A stretch of 64,000 nucleotides of DNA from Camarhynchus parvulus (lineage: Eukaryota > Chordata > Aves > Passeriformes > Thraupidae). The stretch covers positions 2,420,501 to 2,484,500 of the forward strand of contig NC_044574.1 of assembly GCF_901933205.1 (NCBI RefSeq), written 5' to 3'. Below, one piece after another: positions 1-11,358 of the stretch. The translations under genes were made by a program, and so were the position numbers. The notes under the pieces were generated by a model that saw only the letters and a list, made by a program, of their open reading frames with translations, was not told the origin of the DNA and ran no database searches. The first letter of the stretch is position 1, and the number at the start of each line of letters is the position of its first letter.

Positions 1-144
1 TTCAGCCGGGTCAGGGCCGGGATGGGCTGGGATGGGCTGGGAACCACCCACAGCAGGGGAGTGGCGTGGCCTGGAACCTTCTCTCTGGGATGGTCACTGG
101 GGAGGGGCTGCTCCAAGCTCAGCCCATCTTTGTCCGCTTTGCAG

Positions 145-3100
145 TTTGAGGATGAGATCCTGCGCAGGCTGGACAGCGAGGTGGAGGGCGGCCGGGGGGA
201 CGAGCAGTACATGCAGCTTTTCAAGAGCATGTGAGTGTGCGGTGACATCCCTGCCACCTTCTCCCCTTTGCTGTCACCATTCCTGCTGCCATCCCACTCC
301 TCCTCACGCTGTGCAGGTGATGCTCCTGTCCCTGGTGACACCCCTGCCCCAGGAATTACCCTATGCCTTAAGTGATAACCCTTGCTTCAGGTGTTATCTC
401 TGCCCCAGGTGTTACCTTTGCCACAGGTGTTATCTCTGCCCCAGGAGTCACCCCTGCCCCAGGAGATGCCCCTGCTCTGCCCAGGCTTTGTCCCTGCCCT
501 TTGCTGCTGGGCAGGGCAGTGGTGGGAGCACAGCAGAGCTGGCTGTGCAGTGGAACCCGCGCCTCCCTCTCTTCCCCAGCCTGCTGAGCTGCTGCCAGAG
601 CCACCCCGAGCTGGCCAAGCCTGGAGAGGACTTTGTGAGGCTGGTGAGCGAGCTCCTGGAGCGGCTCCTGGACTACAGGGCTGTGATGAACGATGAGAAC
701 AAGACCTACAGCATGAGCTGCACCGTCAACCTCCTGGTGAGCACTCGTGCCCTGCTCCAGCTCCCTGAGGCTGGCAGGGATCATCCCATGTCCCAGCTCC
801 CTGGGGCAACCAGGGCTTGTTCCTGTGCTTCCCCAGGTCCCCAGGGCTGGTAGGGCTTGTCCCCAAGTCCCCAGGGTGCCCTTGGCACAGCAGAGAGGGG
901 GTGCACGTGGTGCCAGAGCTGGCATCTCTTGGGATGTGCAGCTGTGTGGGCCATGGCCATCCCTGTGTGGGGACAGTCCTGGCAGCAGCGTGACCCAGAG
1001 GGTGGCTGTGTGGGGGGCTGTGGCATGTGCCACCCCTGTGGCCACTCAAACAGCCTCATCTGCCTTTCCACAGAACTTCTACAAGGAGATCGACCGCCAG
1101 GCCATGTACATCAGGTGAGCACAGCCCTGGGATCCCCTGCAGCACCTGGGCTGGGGGCTCCCGGGCATTCCCAGTGGGATGTGCTTGGCAGGGCGGCCTG
1201 AGGGGCAGGGTGATGGTGCTGTCACCCCCCACACGTGGCTCTGTCACCCCCAGGTACCTGTACAAGCTGAAGGACCTGCACATCAGCTACGAGAACTACA
1301 CAGAGGGAGCCTACACGCTGCTGCTGCACGCCCGGCTGCTCACGGTGGGCACGGGGGGCTGGGGGGCTGGGAGGAGGGGGCAGCCCCGTGGCCCAGGGTG
1401 TGACAGGTCCCCAATCCCTTGTGCAGTGGTCAGAGGAGTCGAATGCAGCCCCTGTGCCAGGCCCACACGGGCTCCACCTGCACACTCAGCGCCAGCTGAA
1501 GGAGGCTCTGTACAACCAGATCATCGAATACTTTGACCAGGGCAAGGTAAGTGTGGCCCCTACAGACCCTGCAGCCTCTGAAACCACAAAACTGGAGGGA
1601 GCTGGGCTGGCTTAGGGCAAGCCTGGCCCCCTTGCCACCAATTCCCCCCTGTTTCATGCTCCCAGATCCCATTCTCAGCACAGCCCCTCACTCCTCATTG
1701 CTGTAGAAGGGCTGGAGTTGCCCTGCAGTGAGCCTGGGCTGGATGGTTCAACCCACAGCCACTGTCCCTCATCCCATCCCTGTCCCATGCTGTCCCATCC
1801 CAGCCCGGGTCAGGAGCTTGGACATCTCTGGACAAAGGCTTGATGGGGTCAGCTGGGGGCTCCAGGGCTGGGCATGGTGGGAAGCCAAGTTCTTCTGCTG
1901 CCCACTGAACCCTCAGTCTCCACAGGAGAGCCCTCTCCCCCTCCTCACAGGGACCAGGGGTGCAGGTGGTCCCTGCTGGAAGCCCCTGGTGCCCCAGTTC
2001 ACCCTGCACTGGGGGGCCCTCTCTCTCTCCTCCAGATGTGGGAGGAAGCCATCCACATCTGCAAGGAGCTGGCGGAGCAGTACGAGAGCCACGTGTTCGA
2101 CTACGAGATGCTGAGTGACATCCTGGTGGGTGCCTGCCTGGCCTGGGGGTGCTGCTGGCAGGGGGAATGGGGGGTCTGCAGGGCCCCCTCCTGCCCTCAT
2201 CCTGCCCCTCTCCTCTGCAGCAGCGAGAGGCCAAGTTCTATGAGAAGATCCTGAAGGTGCTGCGGCCCAGCCCGGATTACTTTGCCGTGGGGTACTACGG
2301 GCAGGGCTTCCCCACCTTCCTCAGGGTAAGCAGAGCCAGGAGCAGCCCCAGAGCTGCCACCTCCATAGCCAGGGACCCCCACTCCTCACTGGTGTCCACC
2401 TGTGCACCACAACTCTCTGAGTGTCACCATCCAGCCTGTTCCTTACCTTCCTTCCTTATCTGTTCCATCCAGGGGACATCCCAGGCTCAGATGGTTTGCA
2501 CAAGTCCAGTCACTCTCCCCTCACCCCCCCATGCTGCCACACCCTCGTAGAAGCCACCAAATTTGTCACACAGGATTTGTCCTTAGCGACATTGCTTGGC
2601 TGGCGCCAATCCTCATTCTCCATGTGCCTTCTTTTGTTTTTCTTCTAGTTCCTGGGTTTGGGGAGATATTTTTTTCCAGATGGGGGGGTGTCTCCTGCTT
2701 GGCAGGAAAGCCTTATCAGCACCAGCATCCCAGTGCTCTGGGGCTTGCTGGCCCTGCTCTGTGGCGCAGGGATGAGCTGTCACCTTCCTGCCCTGCAGAA
2801 CAAGGTCTTCATCTACCGGGGCAAGGAGTACGAGCGGCGTGAGGACTTTGAGATGCAGCTGCTGAGCCCCTTCCCCAGTGCTGAGAAGCTGAAGAGCACA
2901 TCCCCTCCTGGCCAGGACATCACTGACTCCCCAGGGCAGTGTATCCTCTGTGTGCACAGGGACAGGGATGGGTGCGGTGGTGTTTGAGGGTCCCCTGGGC
3001 GAGGGAAGAGAGGAGAATTTGACTCCATGTTTCAGAAGGCTGATTAATAATATATAATATAATATAATATAATATAATATAACATAATATAATATAATAT

Positions 3101-6100
3101 AATATAACATAATATAATATAATATAATATAATATAATATAATATAATATAATATAATATAACATAATATAACATAATATAATATAACATAATATAATAT
3201 AACATAATATAACTATTTATAACATTTATATTATATATGCTATACTAAAACTATACTAAAAGAAAGGGAAAGAAGACATCAGAAAGTTAGAAAGGAATGA
3301 ACAAGAAAATCTTGTGACTGACCAGAGTCCCAACACAGCTGGACCACGATTGGTCATCAAGTAAAAACAATTCACATGAGACCAATCCAAGATGCACCTG
3401 TTGGTAAAGCATCTCCAGACCACATCCCACAGCCATCAGATAATTACTGTTTACATTTCTTTTCTGAGGCTTCTCAGGAGAAAAATTTCAGCAAAGGGAT
3501 TTGTCAGAAAATCTGTCAGTGACAGCTGGGAGCGTGGCTTGGTCTCTGTCCATCCCTCTCCATGTGGGAGTCCCTTAAATGCCCCTCTGTCCCCCTGGGG
3601 CTCACTCTTGAGGGCTCTGGAGCCCTGGCCCCAGCAGCCCTGCCCTGCAGAGTGTTCCTGTGGCTCCTTCACTCCCTCAGACATCCAGTGCTTCACCGTG
3701 CAGCCGGCAGAGGAAGCCAAGGTCCGGCTCAAGGGCCGCAGCATCCCGGAGCAGATCACCAAGTGCGTGTCCACACAGAGCTCTGCTGCCTGTGGGTGGG
3801 TGGGACACACTGCGGGTCCTCTCCCATTTCTGTCCCTTCCCTCCCCACAGCTTCTACAAAGCCAACCACATCCAGAGGTTCAGCTACTCACGGCCTTTCA
3901 AGAGGGGCCCGAGCGATCCCGACAATGAATTTGCTGTGAGTGCTGGGGGGAAGCAGCCAGGACCCTCAGCTGGGGGGGCCCTGCAAGGACCTGGGGGTCC
4001 CTGGTGCTGTGCCCATGGAGGTGGGAGCCCCCCATGCCATGGGGCGGCCAGGGGTGATGGGAGGAGGGTGGGCAGTGACTGCTGCTCTTGCCACAGAACA
4101 TGTGGATTGAGAGGACAACCTTCAGGACAGCCTATCCCCTGCCGGGCATCCTGCGCTGGTTCGTTGTCACCTCCACTGACACGGTGAGGAGGGGGCTGGG
4201 GGGCTGTCTTGGTTTGGAAAGACAGGAGTCTGCTAAGGAAGGAAATGGAGAATGTAAACCCTCCCCACCACTCTGAATTGCTATAATTTTAAATTAAGGG
4301 GCTCTCAGGCAAAAATACGGGAGCAGGAAATTACAGTTCTTTAATAGGGAAGAAATAAAAATAATAAAATAAACAATGCAATCCACTAGAACAACACTGA
4401 CAGAGTCAGAACCCAACCTGACACCCTGTGGGTCAGGGTGTTGGTGGCAGTCCCATTGGAAATGTGGCTGCAGTCCTCTGAAGTATCAGGTGTGGTTCTG
4501 TTGGAGCAAGGAGGATCTGTAGAGAAGGATGCAGTCTTCCTCTGGAGATCTAGTGAGGAAGAGGCAGCTGCTGTTCCTCTGGGGAATCCCGTGGAGAAAA
4601 GCCATGCTGGTGTTCCAGAATCTCAGAGTATATCTGGGTAGGAATGCTTGGCTCCTCCCTCTGGGCAGAGCATCTCACAATGGGATGTTATAGTTCTTAT
4701 CAGTCATGCAGTGACATTCAATAGTCTGTTATCAGCAGAGGTCCCCTCCCAAGGGAGGTGTGAATGTGGTCATTCAAAGAGAGAGATAAGGCAAACTGCT
4801 CACTTGACAAGGTAATCAGCCATATAGATGGTAATGGAAAACATCTTGCATTCAATCTTCAACAGGGGCTCTCCCAGGACCCTGGGGGGTGCTCCAGCCC
4901 TGCCAGGAGCTCAAGCTGGGGATGGGGAGCGCGTCCTGCTTGTGCCATGCTCTGTGGGCAGCAGGGACAGTGTGTGGGATTTGCTGCTCTGTCAGGGGTG
5001 GGTGTTTGGCCAGCATGCAGGGAGGCTCAGGAGCCACGGCAGTGGAGATGTGATGTGCCCTGGTGGCTGTCACAGGGTGTCCTGGCTGGGCTGTCACAGG
5101 GTGCCCTGGTGGCTGTTACAGGCTTCCTGGGGTGAGATGTGCAGCCCCAGGGGTCTGAGGGCTTCCTGGGGTGAGATGTGCAGCCCCAGGGGTCCCTCTG
5201 GGCTTCCTGGGGTGAGATGTGCAGCCCCAGGGGTCCCTCCTGCTGGCCTGGGGAGAGCCCACCCTGCCAGCCTTGACCCCTCCCTGTGCACAGATCATCA
5301 TCTCCCCCCTTGAAAACGCCATTGAGACCATGATGAAAACCAATGAGAAAATCATGAGTGAGATCAACAGGCACCAGAACGACCCCAGCCTGCCCATCAA
5401 CCCCCTGTCCATGCTGCTCAACGGCATCGTGGACCCTGCGGTCATGGGTGGCTTCACCAAGTATGAGAAGGTGAGGAATGCAGGGGCTGTGGTGGGGCCA
5501 GCTGGGCACAGCCAGGACTGGCACTGTGGGGAGCCTTGGGATGGGGATTGGGATGGGGATGGGAGGGGAGGATGCAGCTGGAAGGGTTTGGGGGTGCCAG
5601 TGTCCAGAAATTGTGTGATCCCATCAGAGAAGCACCTGGCTTGGTATTAATTGAGATCACATGGGAGGAAAGGGGGTGGGATCCCAGAGAGGAGAGGGGG
5701 TGGGATCCAAGGAGGAGAGGAGATGGATCCCAGAGAAGAAAAAAGAGAATGGGATTCAGGGTGGAGAGGAGATGGATCCCAGAGAGGAGAGGAGATGAAT
5801 CCCAGAGAGGAAAGGGGGTGGCATTCAGGGAGGAGAGGAGGTGGATCCCAGAGGAAAGGGGTGCCATCCCCAGCCTGTGTGAGCTGGGCCAGCTGGGCAG
5901 TGGGACTCAGGAGGGTCCTTTCAGGCTTTTTTCCAGGAGCTGTACATGCAGGAGCACCCTGAGGACGCAGGGAAAATCGAGAAGCTGAAGGACCTGATCG
6001 CCTGGCAGGTACCAGGTGCAGCATCCCTCTGGCAGGGCCAGCTGGCCCCGGTGCCAGGGAGCCCCACGAATCCCTGCTGTCCCACAGATCCCCCTGCTGG

Positions 6101-8729
6101 CAGAGGGCATCCGGATCCACGGGCAGAAGGTGCCAGAGGACCTGCGGCCCTTCCACGAGCGCATGGAGCAGTGCTTTGAGCAGCTGCGGGCCAAGGTGGA
6201 GGCTCAGTACGGGGTGCGAGAGATGGTGAGTGCCAGGGCCTGGGCACTGCAGGCAGGGCTGGGCACTGCCCTGGGCAAGCCAGTGCAGATGTGGGGCAGC
6301 AGGGAACAGCTGGGTGAGGCCACAGCTGGGGCAGGAACAGGGTGAGGAGCACTGGACCCTGCACCTCAAGGTGCCTCCTAGTGAGAGCCAAGATTACATT
6401 TAAAGGGAGGTGGAAATCGAAAGTAAATAACATTTTACTAATCAATAAGTGACCCTAAGGGATGGATACTGGGGGATAGACATTTAGGACAGGGAATGGA
6501 GAAACACTTGGGGGGTTGACCCTGGCCTCTGGGTAATTCATCGATGTCCTGGACTGAAACTTCTAGAAGGAGGGGATGGGATGCTGAGGATTGGGATGGG
6601 CGTGGGAGGGGAGAACACAGCAGGAAGGGTTTGGGGGTGCCACAATGCCCAGCACTGGTGTGATCCCATCAGAGAAGCACCTGGCTTGGTATTAATCAGG
6701 ATCACATGGGAGGAGAGGGGCTGGGATCCCAGAGAGGAGAGAGGGAGGGATCCAGGGAGGAGAGGAGATGGATCCCAGAGAGGAGAGGGGCTGACATCCA
6801 GGGAGGAGAGCCAGGGTGGGGATTTGGGGATGATCTCAGCAAAGGAAAGGGATTACACAGGTAAAAGGAGGGGGTACAATCTGGGGTAAAGCATTTGGGA
6901 AAAAATACGGGGATACAAAACCAAAACTATTACAAAGTATAAAAACACACGACAACATCTCCCACTGGCCATGGGGGACCTCAGGGTCCCTGCCTGCCCA
7001 GGAGCAGGGCTGGTCAGAGAGGGCACTGACGGCCCTGGCTGTGCCCAGGGAAGGGCTGGGGAGGCTCTGCCCTCTCACCCCTCCTGGCTGTGTCTCTCAG
7101 ATGTTCTTTGAGGACCGGCGGAGCGGCCGACCCCGCTCCATAGCCTGGGTACCTGACTGGGACCGGCTGAGCCACGCTGGAGCCAGGCAAGTGCTGCTCT
7201 GGGGAGTGCTGGTCATCCCCCCTCATCCCCCTCAGCCCTCCCTGCTGAGCCTGCCTCACTCTGGCCCCGGTGCTTTTCTCCCACCTTCCCTTTATGCCAA
7301 GTGCATCTCAGGGGTCTGTCCTGCCAGGTCACCACGGTGACCCATCCCTGTGGGGGACATGGAGGAGAGACACCCCATGTGCAGCCCCCAGGCTCACCTG
7401 GACCCTGCTGTCACCTGAGCCATCCATTCCTGTCCCCCCCACCTGCCCTGCTGAGCTCTGCCGTGGCTGGTGCTGATGCCCGAGTGCAGCCGGTGATGCT
7501 CCAGCCCTGCTCCTCCTTCCCCTGCTGCCCCTCACCTGTCCCGGTCACCCCACAGCACGGAGGCGCCCCCGACCCCAAAGGCTGCCCGCCGGCCCTCGGA
7601 GAGCGAGGAGCGCAGGAACGAGCGCAGGGAGAGCCGCGCCAGCGCCATCTTCGGGTCCCGGCGGCAGGAGGCACGCCAGTCCCTCTCGGAGCTGCCAGAG
7701 CCCAAGGTGATGCTCAGCACAGCCCTGGGGCCACCCTGAGGCTCTGCTCGCACCCCCCTGGGTATCCTGCTGCACCCAGAGCTCCTGGCCCCGCCTGCAG
7801 CACCAGCCCCCAGCCTGGATGGGAGCCCTGGAGGGGCTGGTGGCAGTCCCTGCTGCAGGGAGGGCAGGAGCAGGGGCTGCAGGAGCTGCCATCCAGCCTG
7901 GTATTGCTGAGCCTTCCTTCTGTGCCCCAGGACGAGAAATGGAGACTCTCATGCACCATGAGCGAGAGCAGCCTGAGCGCTGATAGGAAACAGCCCCCGC
8001 CGAGCCAAGCTGCTGCTGGTGATCAGCCCAGCACTGCAGGTACAACCTGCCAGGCCACCTTCCTGAGAGTCCCTGCAGCCCCACGAGCAGGGCTGTGCCC
8101 TCCCACACCACCCCACAGGTCCCCTGATGGTGGCACAGAGTGGGAGCACGTCCCCTGCTGAACACTCCCTGTGGGGCTGCAGCAATTGATCACTGATCCT
8201 GGACCTTGTGCCACTGGGTCTTGGTGCCAAGAGCTGTTCCTGGTGGGAGCCAGCCCCCTGCTCCTGGCTGGGCTCACATCCCACGGCACCTCTGTCCCCT
8301 CTGCCCAGCAGTGCCACACTCCCCTAGGCAGAAGCACTGGCCCTAACAGCCCTGGGGACACTGATGGGCCCTGTGTCCCCCCAGGCTGGCTGAGCCTCCA
8401 TGTCTCCTCTCCTGCCTGCACAGGCTCGTCCCTGTCTCCCACGGGCTTTGGTGGCCGTGTGAAGAGTGCCAGCAAGCTGCCACCGCTGCCCCGCAAGTTC
8501 AGCCCCGCGGTGTACGAGACCTTCCTGGAGCAGAGCGATGCTGCAGCAGCAGGGAAGGTACTGGAGGGGAGAAAATGCAGGGGAGGCACTCAGGGCTGGC
8601 CCTGGCCCTGCTCCCACCACCCCTCACGTCCGTCTCTGCTCTCAGGTGTCCCCAACAGTGGATGGGAACAGAAGCCTCAAGTCACCGCCGCTGCCGCCAC
8701 CCAAGTCCAAGCGTCTGTCACAGCTCTGA
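145..8729 (+). CDS. DOCK2-like Rac guanine-nucleotide exchange factor, 3' part (DHR2 domain and tail)
   Basis: Nineteen exons keep frame: 145-230, 580-736, 1074-1114, 1254-1344, 1427-1546, 2036-2125, 2221-2325, 2799-2940, 3681-3762, 3851-3935, 4097-4183, 5294-5470, 5925-6008, 6088-6225, 7101-7186, 7556-7706, 7931-8039, 8424-8557, 8646-8729. They give 682 residues and a TGA stop; the 5' part is outside the window. The protein is the DHR2 (CZH2) GEF domain of a DOCK-A protein, which loads GTP on Rac with an ELMO partner. Hallmarks are [21 protein letters not shown], split here as VGYYGQGF plus NKVFIYRG, and [12 protein letters not shown], which carries the valine nucleotide sensor. Phrases such as [18 protein letters not shown] and YGVREM fit DOCK2 better than DOCK1 or DOCK5 as I remember them. 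The tail is diverged and ends [14 protein letters not shown], a likely SH3 ligand. True avian DOCK2 is elsewhere, I believe, so this may be a paralogue. Intron 7187-7555 is GC-AG. Confidence 0.9.
361..470. repeat. Short tandem repeat in the first visible DOCK2-like intron
   Basis: GGTGTTATCTCTGCCCCA and variants about five times, period 18 bp. Confidence 0.85.
3024..3510 (-). mobile_element. LTR-like repeat, family 1 variant, with expanded AT tract
   Basis: Reverse copy of the 35873/43449 variant (CTTTCTGATGTCTT-like and GAGGCTTCTCAGGAGAAAAA blocks). Its internal AT tract at 3040-3220 has grown to a near-perfect (AATAT)n array with occasional AACAT units. In a DOCK2-like intron. Confidence 0.75.
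4205..4850 (-). mobile_element. LTR-like repeat, family 5 (reverse copy)
   Basis: Reverse complement of 56417-57081 along its whole length (TGTCTTGGTTTGGAAA at the left, GGAAAACATCTTGCA at the right). In the DOCK2-like intron 4184-5293. Confidence 0.8.
5129..5240. repeat. Tandem repeat, ~41-bp unit, three copies
   Basis: GGCTTCCTGGGGTGAGATGT plus GCAGCCCCAGGGGTC, in the DOCK2-like intron before the exon at 5294. Confidence 0.95.
5535..5860. repeat. Intronic duplication, copy 1, with purine-rich minisatellite
   Basis: GGAAGGGTTTGGGGGTGCCA, then CCATCAGAGAAGCACCTGGC, then GGATCCCAGAGAGGAGAG units. Copy 2 is in a different intron at 6585-6830. Confidence 0.9.
6585..6830. repeat. Intronic duplication, copy 2
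   Basis: Same order of blocks as 5535-5860 at high identity, separated from it by two exons (5925-6008, 6088-6225). Confidence 0.9.
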
Positions 8730-9321
8730 CCTGATGCCGCCACCTGCAGCTGTGCTGTCTGCAGGGGCCACCCCTGCCCAGAGTGTCCCTGTGCCCAGCC
8801 AGCTGCTGGACACACAGCCCTGCTTGATTCTCACCTGCTGGAGCAGCTGTGACACCCAGAGCAGAGTCCCTGTGTGCACCAGGCACTGCCACCCTGTGTC
8901 CCACCAGCTCTGGACACCTCCAGGTGTCCCCTGGGGCTGGGACACCTGGCCCTGGGTGCTTGCTCTGCCTCTGGAGCCACGCTGAGCTCCCACACACGCA
9001 GCCCCTCCCAGCCATGAGGATGTCCCTCCCTCCCTCCCTCCCTCCACCCCAGCTGCCCACGGACTGTGCCAGCGGCAGGAGCAGTGACTTCCCCAGTGGC
9101 ATTTCTGTGTGATTCCTGCTCCCCACTCGTGGGACAGCTCCCACCCCATCCTGCAGCACACATTCCTGGCCCACACTGCACAGGTGTGCACACAGGCCCT
9201 GGCAGCCTCACTCTGCAGAGTCACCTCTCCTGCTCTCACCTGTCACCTGCACCAGGCAGGTGTCACTGCCCTGACTGGCCATGCCACGCTCAGCTCCCAC
9301 CTCTGCACTGCAGCCACGGCT

Positions 9322-9327
9322 AATAAA
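9322..9327 (+). terminator. Poly(A) signal of the DOCK2-like gene
   Basis: AATAAA about 590 bp after the stop at 8727-8729. The intervening 3' UTR shows no other coding exon and has a short CCCT-repeat near 9030. Confidence 0.7.
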
Positions 9328-9532
9328 GGGCAAACACATCAGCCAGGCACCTGTGGGAGCCCCAGCACCCAGCCCTGCTTGCCCACAGCCCACCCAGGGG
9401 CTCACCCCCAGCTGGCACCACCCCAAAGCTCAGGACTCACCCTCCTGCAGCAGGGAAGGGCCCCATGGTCACTTCCCAAGCCACACACAGGGAAGGGACT
9501 CGCTGCTCAACCCCTGAGCTGGCACAGGGCTC

Positions 9533-9538
9533 TTTATT
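9533..9538 (-). terminator. Poly(A) signal of the BNIP3-like gene
   Basis: TTTATT on the plus strand reads AATAAA on the minus strand, about 260 bp past the stop at 9799-9801. It lies about 200 bp from the opposing DOCK2-like poly(A) signal, so the two genes converge tail to tail. Confidence 0.7.
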
Positions 9539-9689
9539 GAGGTGGGCTCAGTATTTACAGTCTGTTTTGGGGAACCTGGAGCTGTAACCAGGGGCTGGGG
9601 AGGGCAGGGGCTGCCTGCAGCTGGAGCTGCCATCAGTGGGTTCCATTCTACGGGGACAGTGGGATCAGCTCCCCAGGCAGGGCTGAGGG

Positions 9690-9712
9690 ACAGACAGACA
9701 GACAGACAGACA
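9690..9712. repeat. (ACAG)n microsatellite
   Basis: Roughly five GACA units in the 3' UTR of the BNIP3-like gene. Confidence 0.85.
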
Positions 9713-9798
9713 GAAGGGCCTGGGAGCAGTCAGGCTGTGCTGGTGCCAGGCTCTCCCTGCGTTCCCAGCGAAGCAGAAGGTGCTGCCTGCCCAGCTCC

Positions 9799-11308
9799 TC
9801 ACAGAGGGTTGGCTGAGGAGGCTGCCAGGCGCTTCCCAATGTAGATCCTGGATTGGAGAGAGTGACTGTGAGGCACTGGAACAGGGTGCTGGGCCCCAGC
9901 AGGCCAGGAGCAAGGGGAGATGGCAGCAGACCACTGCACCTGCTGGGAGCAGTGGTGACAGCAGCCAAGGACGAGCAGCCCAAATCCAGGAGTGTTCCCT
10001 CCTCCCCCAGCCCCATGGTGAGAGCCCCAGACACTCACCCCAGCCCCAGGGTCAGCAGGTGGCTGAGCAGGAGCGAGGGGATGAAGAGCAGCAGCAGCTC
10101 TGAACTGAAAAGTCTCTTCTTCCTCCCCACTGCACCTCCCTGCAGGCTCCACAGCACTGGCTGGGGGGAGCACACAAAGGCAAATTCCCTGGGAAAAGCT
10201 CATGGTTAACAGGGACAGCAGGAAGGGGGGCAGCAGGAGGATGGGCTGGTGGGGGACACGGGACTTACTCTGCAGACAGGTACCGAGGGCAGCGGGCACA
10301 GGCCCAGCCCAGGGACGCTCTCAGGCGTCGCTGCCTCCACTTGGCTTCCTGTGGCACATCCCGCTGGAAGGAGACACAGGGCAGGTCAGAGCAGGGCCTG
10401 GGGCACAGCAGGGTGTGCCAGGGGCAGCTCCCTCACCTGCCGGGGGTGGGGGCAGCCGGGCTGGGGCTGGCTGTGGGCAGGCAGTGCCTCACTCTCCGCA
10501 GGCTGATCACTGCCATGGCTGGCTCTGTCCTCATCCCAGGCTGGGGAGCTCAGCACGAGCAGGGCCCTGCAAAGAGAACCCCTCAGTCACTGAGCCCAGC
10601 CTGTGACACAGCTCAGCAGGGCTCTGGAGCCCAGCTCCCCCTCAGGACTCACCCCTCACTGCTCTCTGTCTCCAGCTGGGCCTCCAGCAGCATCCGCTCC
10701 ACGTCGGCGTGGCAGGAGAAGGGCGAGGGCGCCGCCTCGGGCTCCGGGCAGCCTGGGCCACAGCGCAGCTCCACCCAGGAGCCTGGGGGGGCTGTCAGCC
10801 CCTGCGCTGCTCCAGGACCACCCCTGCACCCCAGCCCTCCCCACACCCCTGACCCGGGACGTCCTGTGCACCCCAGGGCTGCTCTCCCGGGACCGGCATC
10901 TGCCCCCGCCCCCGTGGTGCCCGCACCGACCCAGCCCCCCCAGGACCCCCGGCGCACCTCAGACCCCAGAAACCCCGCCTGGGCTCCCCACGGAGCCGCC
11001 CCCCACCCACAGTGCACCTCAACCACCCGGGGCTCCCGATGCCCCAGACCCGCACGTGTGCACGTCAACCCCTTCACCCCCGGGGGCTCCGCATTGTCCC
11101 GAACCCCCGGTTCCCCGGCCCGCCCGGGCGTCCCATTGTCCCGAACCCCTCGGTGCCCCTTCACCCCCGGTTCCCCGGCTGTCCCATTGTCCCAAATCCC
11201 TCGGTGCCCCTTCACCGCCGGTTCCCCGTCCCGCCCGGGTGTCCCCTGGCCCCGATCCCGCCCCGGTGCCCCGGTTCCCCCCGGACCGTCGTCGCCGGCT
11301 CCCGCCAT
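9799..11308 (-). CDS. BNIP3/NIX-family mitophagy receptor-like protein
   Basis: Five exons are clear and phase-compatible, in transcript order 10653-10782, 10437-10566, 10269-10363, 10039-10188, 9799-9847 (TGA). Exon 2 opens with GSWVEL, matching the LC3-interacting WxxL site of BNIP3 and NIX, then DVERMLLEAQ as in their conserved N-terminal block. Exon 5 has EEFAFV before the membrane anchor, and exons 5-6 encode the C-terminal transmembrane helix FIPSLLLSHLLTLGLG plus IYIGKRL, keeping the Ser-His pair and GxxxG spacing of the BNIP3 dimer, followed by a short tail SSANPL. The family sits in the outer mitochondrial membrane and recruits LC3/GABARAP for mitophagy. The first exon is uncertain: the ATG at 11306-11308 (MAGAGDDG) is in frame and open through to exon 2, but its donor is unclear because the region is a GC-rich tandem repeat. 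The middle is too diverged for plain BNIP3 or BNIP3L; a third family member, as reported in fish (bnip4), is possible. Confidence 0.85.
11090..11290. repeat. GC-rich tandem repeat at the start of the BNIP3-like gene
   Basis: A unit of about 48-60 bp containing GGTTCCCCGG, GGGACA-type and GGTGCCCCTTCACC blocks recurs about four times with differences. It falls within or just after the putative first coding exon, so it obscures the exon 1 donor. Confidence 0.75.
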
Positions 11309-11348
11309 GGCCCCGCGGCTGCTCCGCGCGCAGCCCCCGCCGCTGACA

Positions 11349-11358
11349 GTCACGTGAC
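11349..11358. promoter_or_regulatory. Perfect CLEAR/E-box palindrome GTCACGTGAC
   Basis: GTCACGTGAC lies about 41 bp upstream of the minus-strand ATG of the BNIP3-like gene, in a CpG-rich stretch. This is the consensus bound by TFEB, TFE3 and MITF in lysosome and autophagy genes; USF factors bind the same core. Binding is inferred from the motif alone. Confidence 0.6.

Noticed and set aside
4205..4850. Target-site duplication for LTR family 5
   Set aside because: The 6 bp outside the presumed ends (GGGGGC, TTCAAT) do not match, nor do those of the 56417 copy, so the exact ends or the element class remain open.
145..8729. Assignment of the first gene to DOCK5 or DOCK1
   Set aside because: Several diagnostic stretches ([36 protein letters not shown]) fit DOCK2 better from memory, though a search would be needed to settle it.
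10341..11357. 338-aa plus-strand frame over the BNIP3-like gene
   Set aside because: Proline-rich shadow of the GC-rich minus-strand exons and tandem repeat.
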